Positions 63,999-64,000 of a stretch of 64,000 nt of DNA are shown here, one piece after another. The stretch spans positions 62,001-126,000 of the forward strand of contig NW_006921552.1 in the NCBI RefSeq assembly GCF_000340215.1. Reading direction: 5' to 3'. Each line of letters begins with the position of its first letter. Positions within the stretch are counted from its first letter, which is position 1. The translations under genes were made by a program, and so were the position numbers. Under the pieces are notes generated by a model, which saw only the letters and a program-made list of their open reading frames with translations, was not told the origin of the DNA and made no database searches. This DNA is from Pseudocercospora fijiensis CIRAD86 (Eukaryota > Ascomycota > Dothideomycetes > Mycosphaerellales > Mycosphaerellaceae).

Positions 63999-64000
63999 TA

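Overview
The window looks like nuclear DNA of a filamentous ascomycete (Pezizomycotina; Dothideomycetes is my guess, not shown by the sequence). The reasons are short introns with GTAAGT/GTATGT donors and CTAAC/ACTAAT branch sites, fungal-type chromodomain Ty3/Gypsy and hAT elements, and a repeat-induced point mutation (RIP) footprint. In that footprint CA and TG dinucleotides have nearly vanished, CG is kept, and Gln and Trp codons have become TAG/TAA. No bacterial features, rRNA or tRNA genes were seen.

Layout. (1) 1-22,060: base composition is ordinary. The only confident genes are a 5'-truncated FHA/kinase protein at the left edge, a 252-codon-scale unknown protein near 15.0-15.8 kb and a nuclear-type protein with four 33-residue repeats at 17.3-18.2 kb. 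The rest is mostly minus-strand, protein-like sequence whose frame changes every 100-200 bases, often at short tandem duplications. Several of these fragments carry one clear transmembrane helix. Minisatellites are frequent. (2) 22,060-62,340: a 40-kb nest of RIP-mutated transposons with sharp borders. A minus-strand hAT (hAT-A) is interrupted by a complete 9.9-kb hAT (hAT-B, 24,860-34,776, with matching 8-bp target duplications AGTTATAC). Then come an uncharacterised degraded region, a 7.3-kb minus-strand chromodomain Ty3/Gypsy element (39,690-47,016), and a 13.2-kb plus-strand chromodomain Ty3/Gypsy element (48,093-61,280, TSD CTCTA) that itself sits in another degraded stretch. (3) 62,341-64,000: ordinary composition returns, with fragmentary coding and degenerate repeats.

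The most notable find is inside hAT-B. Beside its hAT transposase (TTDNASNN motif and C-terminal dimerisation domain) it carries two separate, intron-containing histone H3-like genes. One has a long basic tail and some CenH3-like residues; the other is close to canonical H3, with a PGTVAL block split by an intron. It also carries at least three other cargo ORFs of unknown function. Many of its introns and gaps contain clusters of a palindromic GCCGGC motif (TAGCCGGCA / TGCCGGCTA). All genes of the element are inactivated by RIP-type mutations, but the gene models keep frame across introns when TAG/TAA are read as former Gln/Trp codons. A hAT transposon with captured or co-opted nucleosomal histones suggests a chromatin-manipulating mobile element. 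That function is inference; the gene content is read directly from the sequence.
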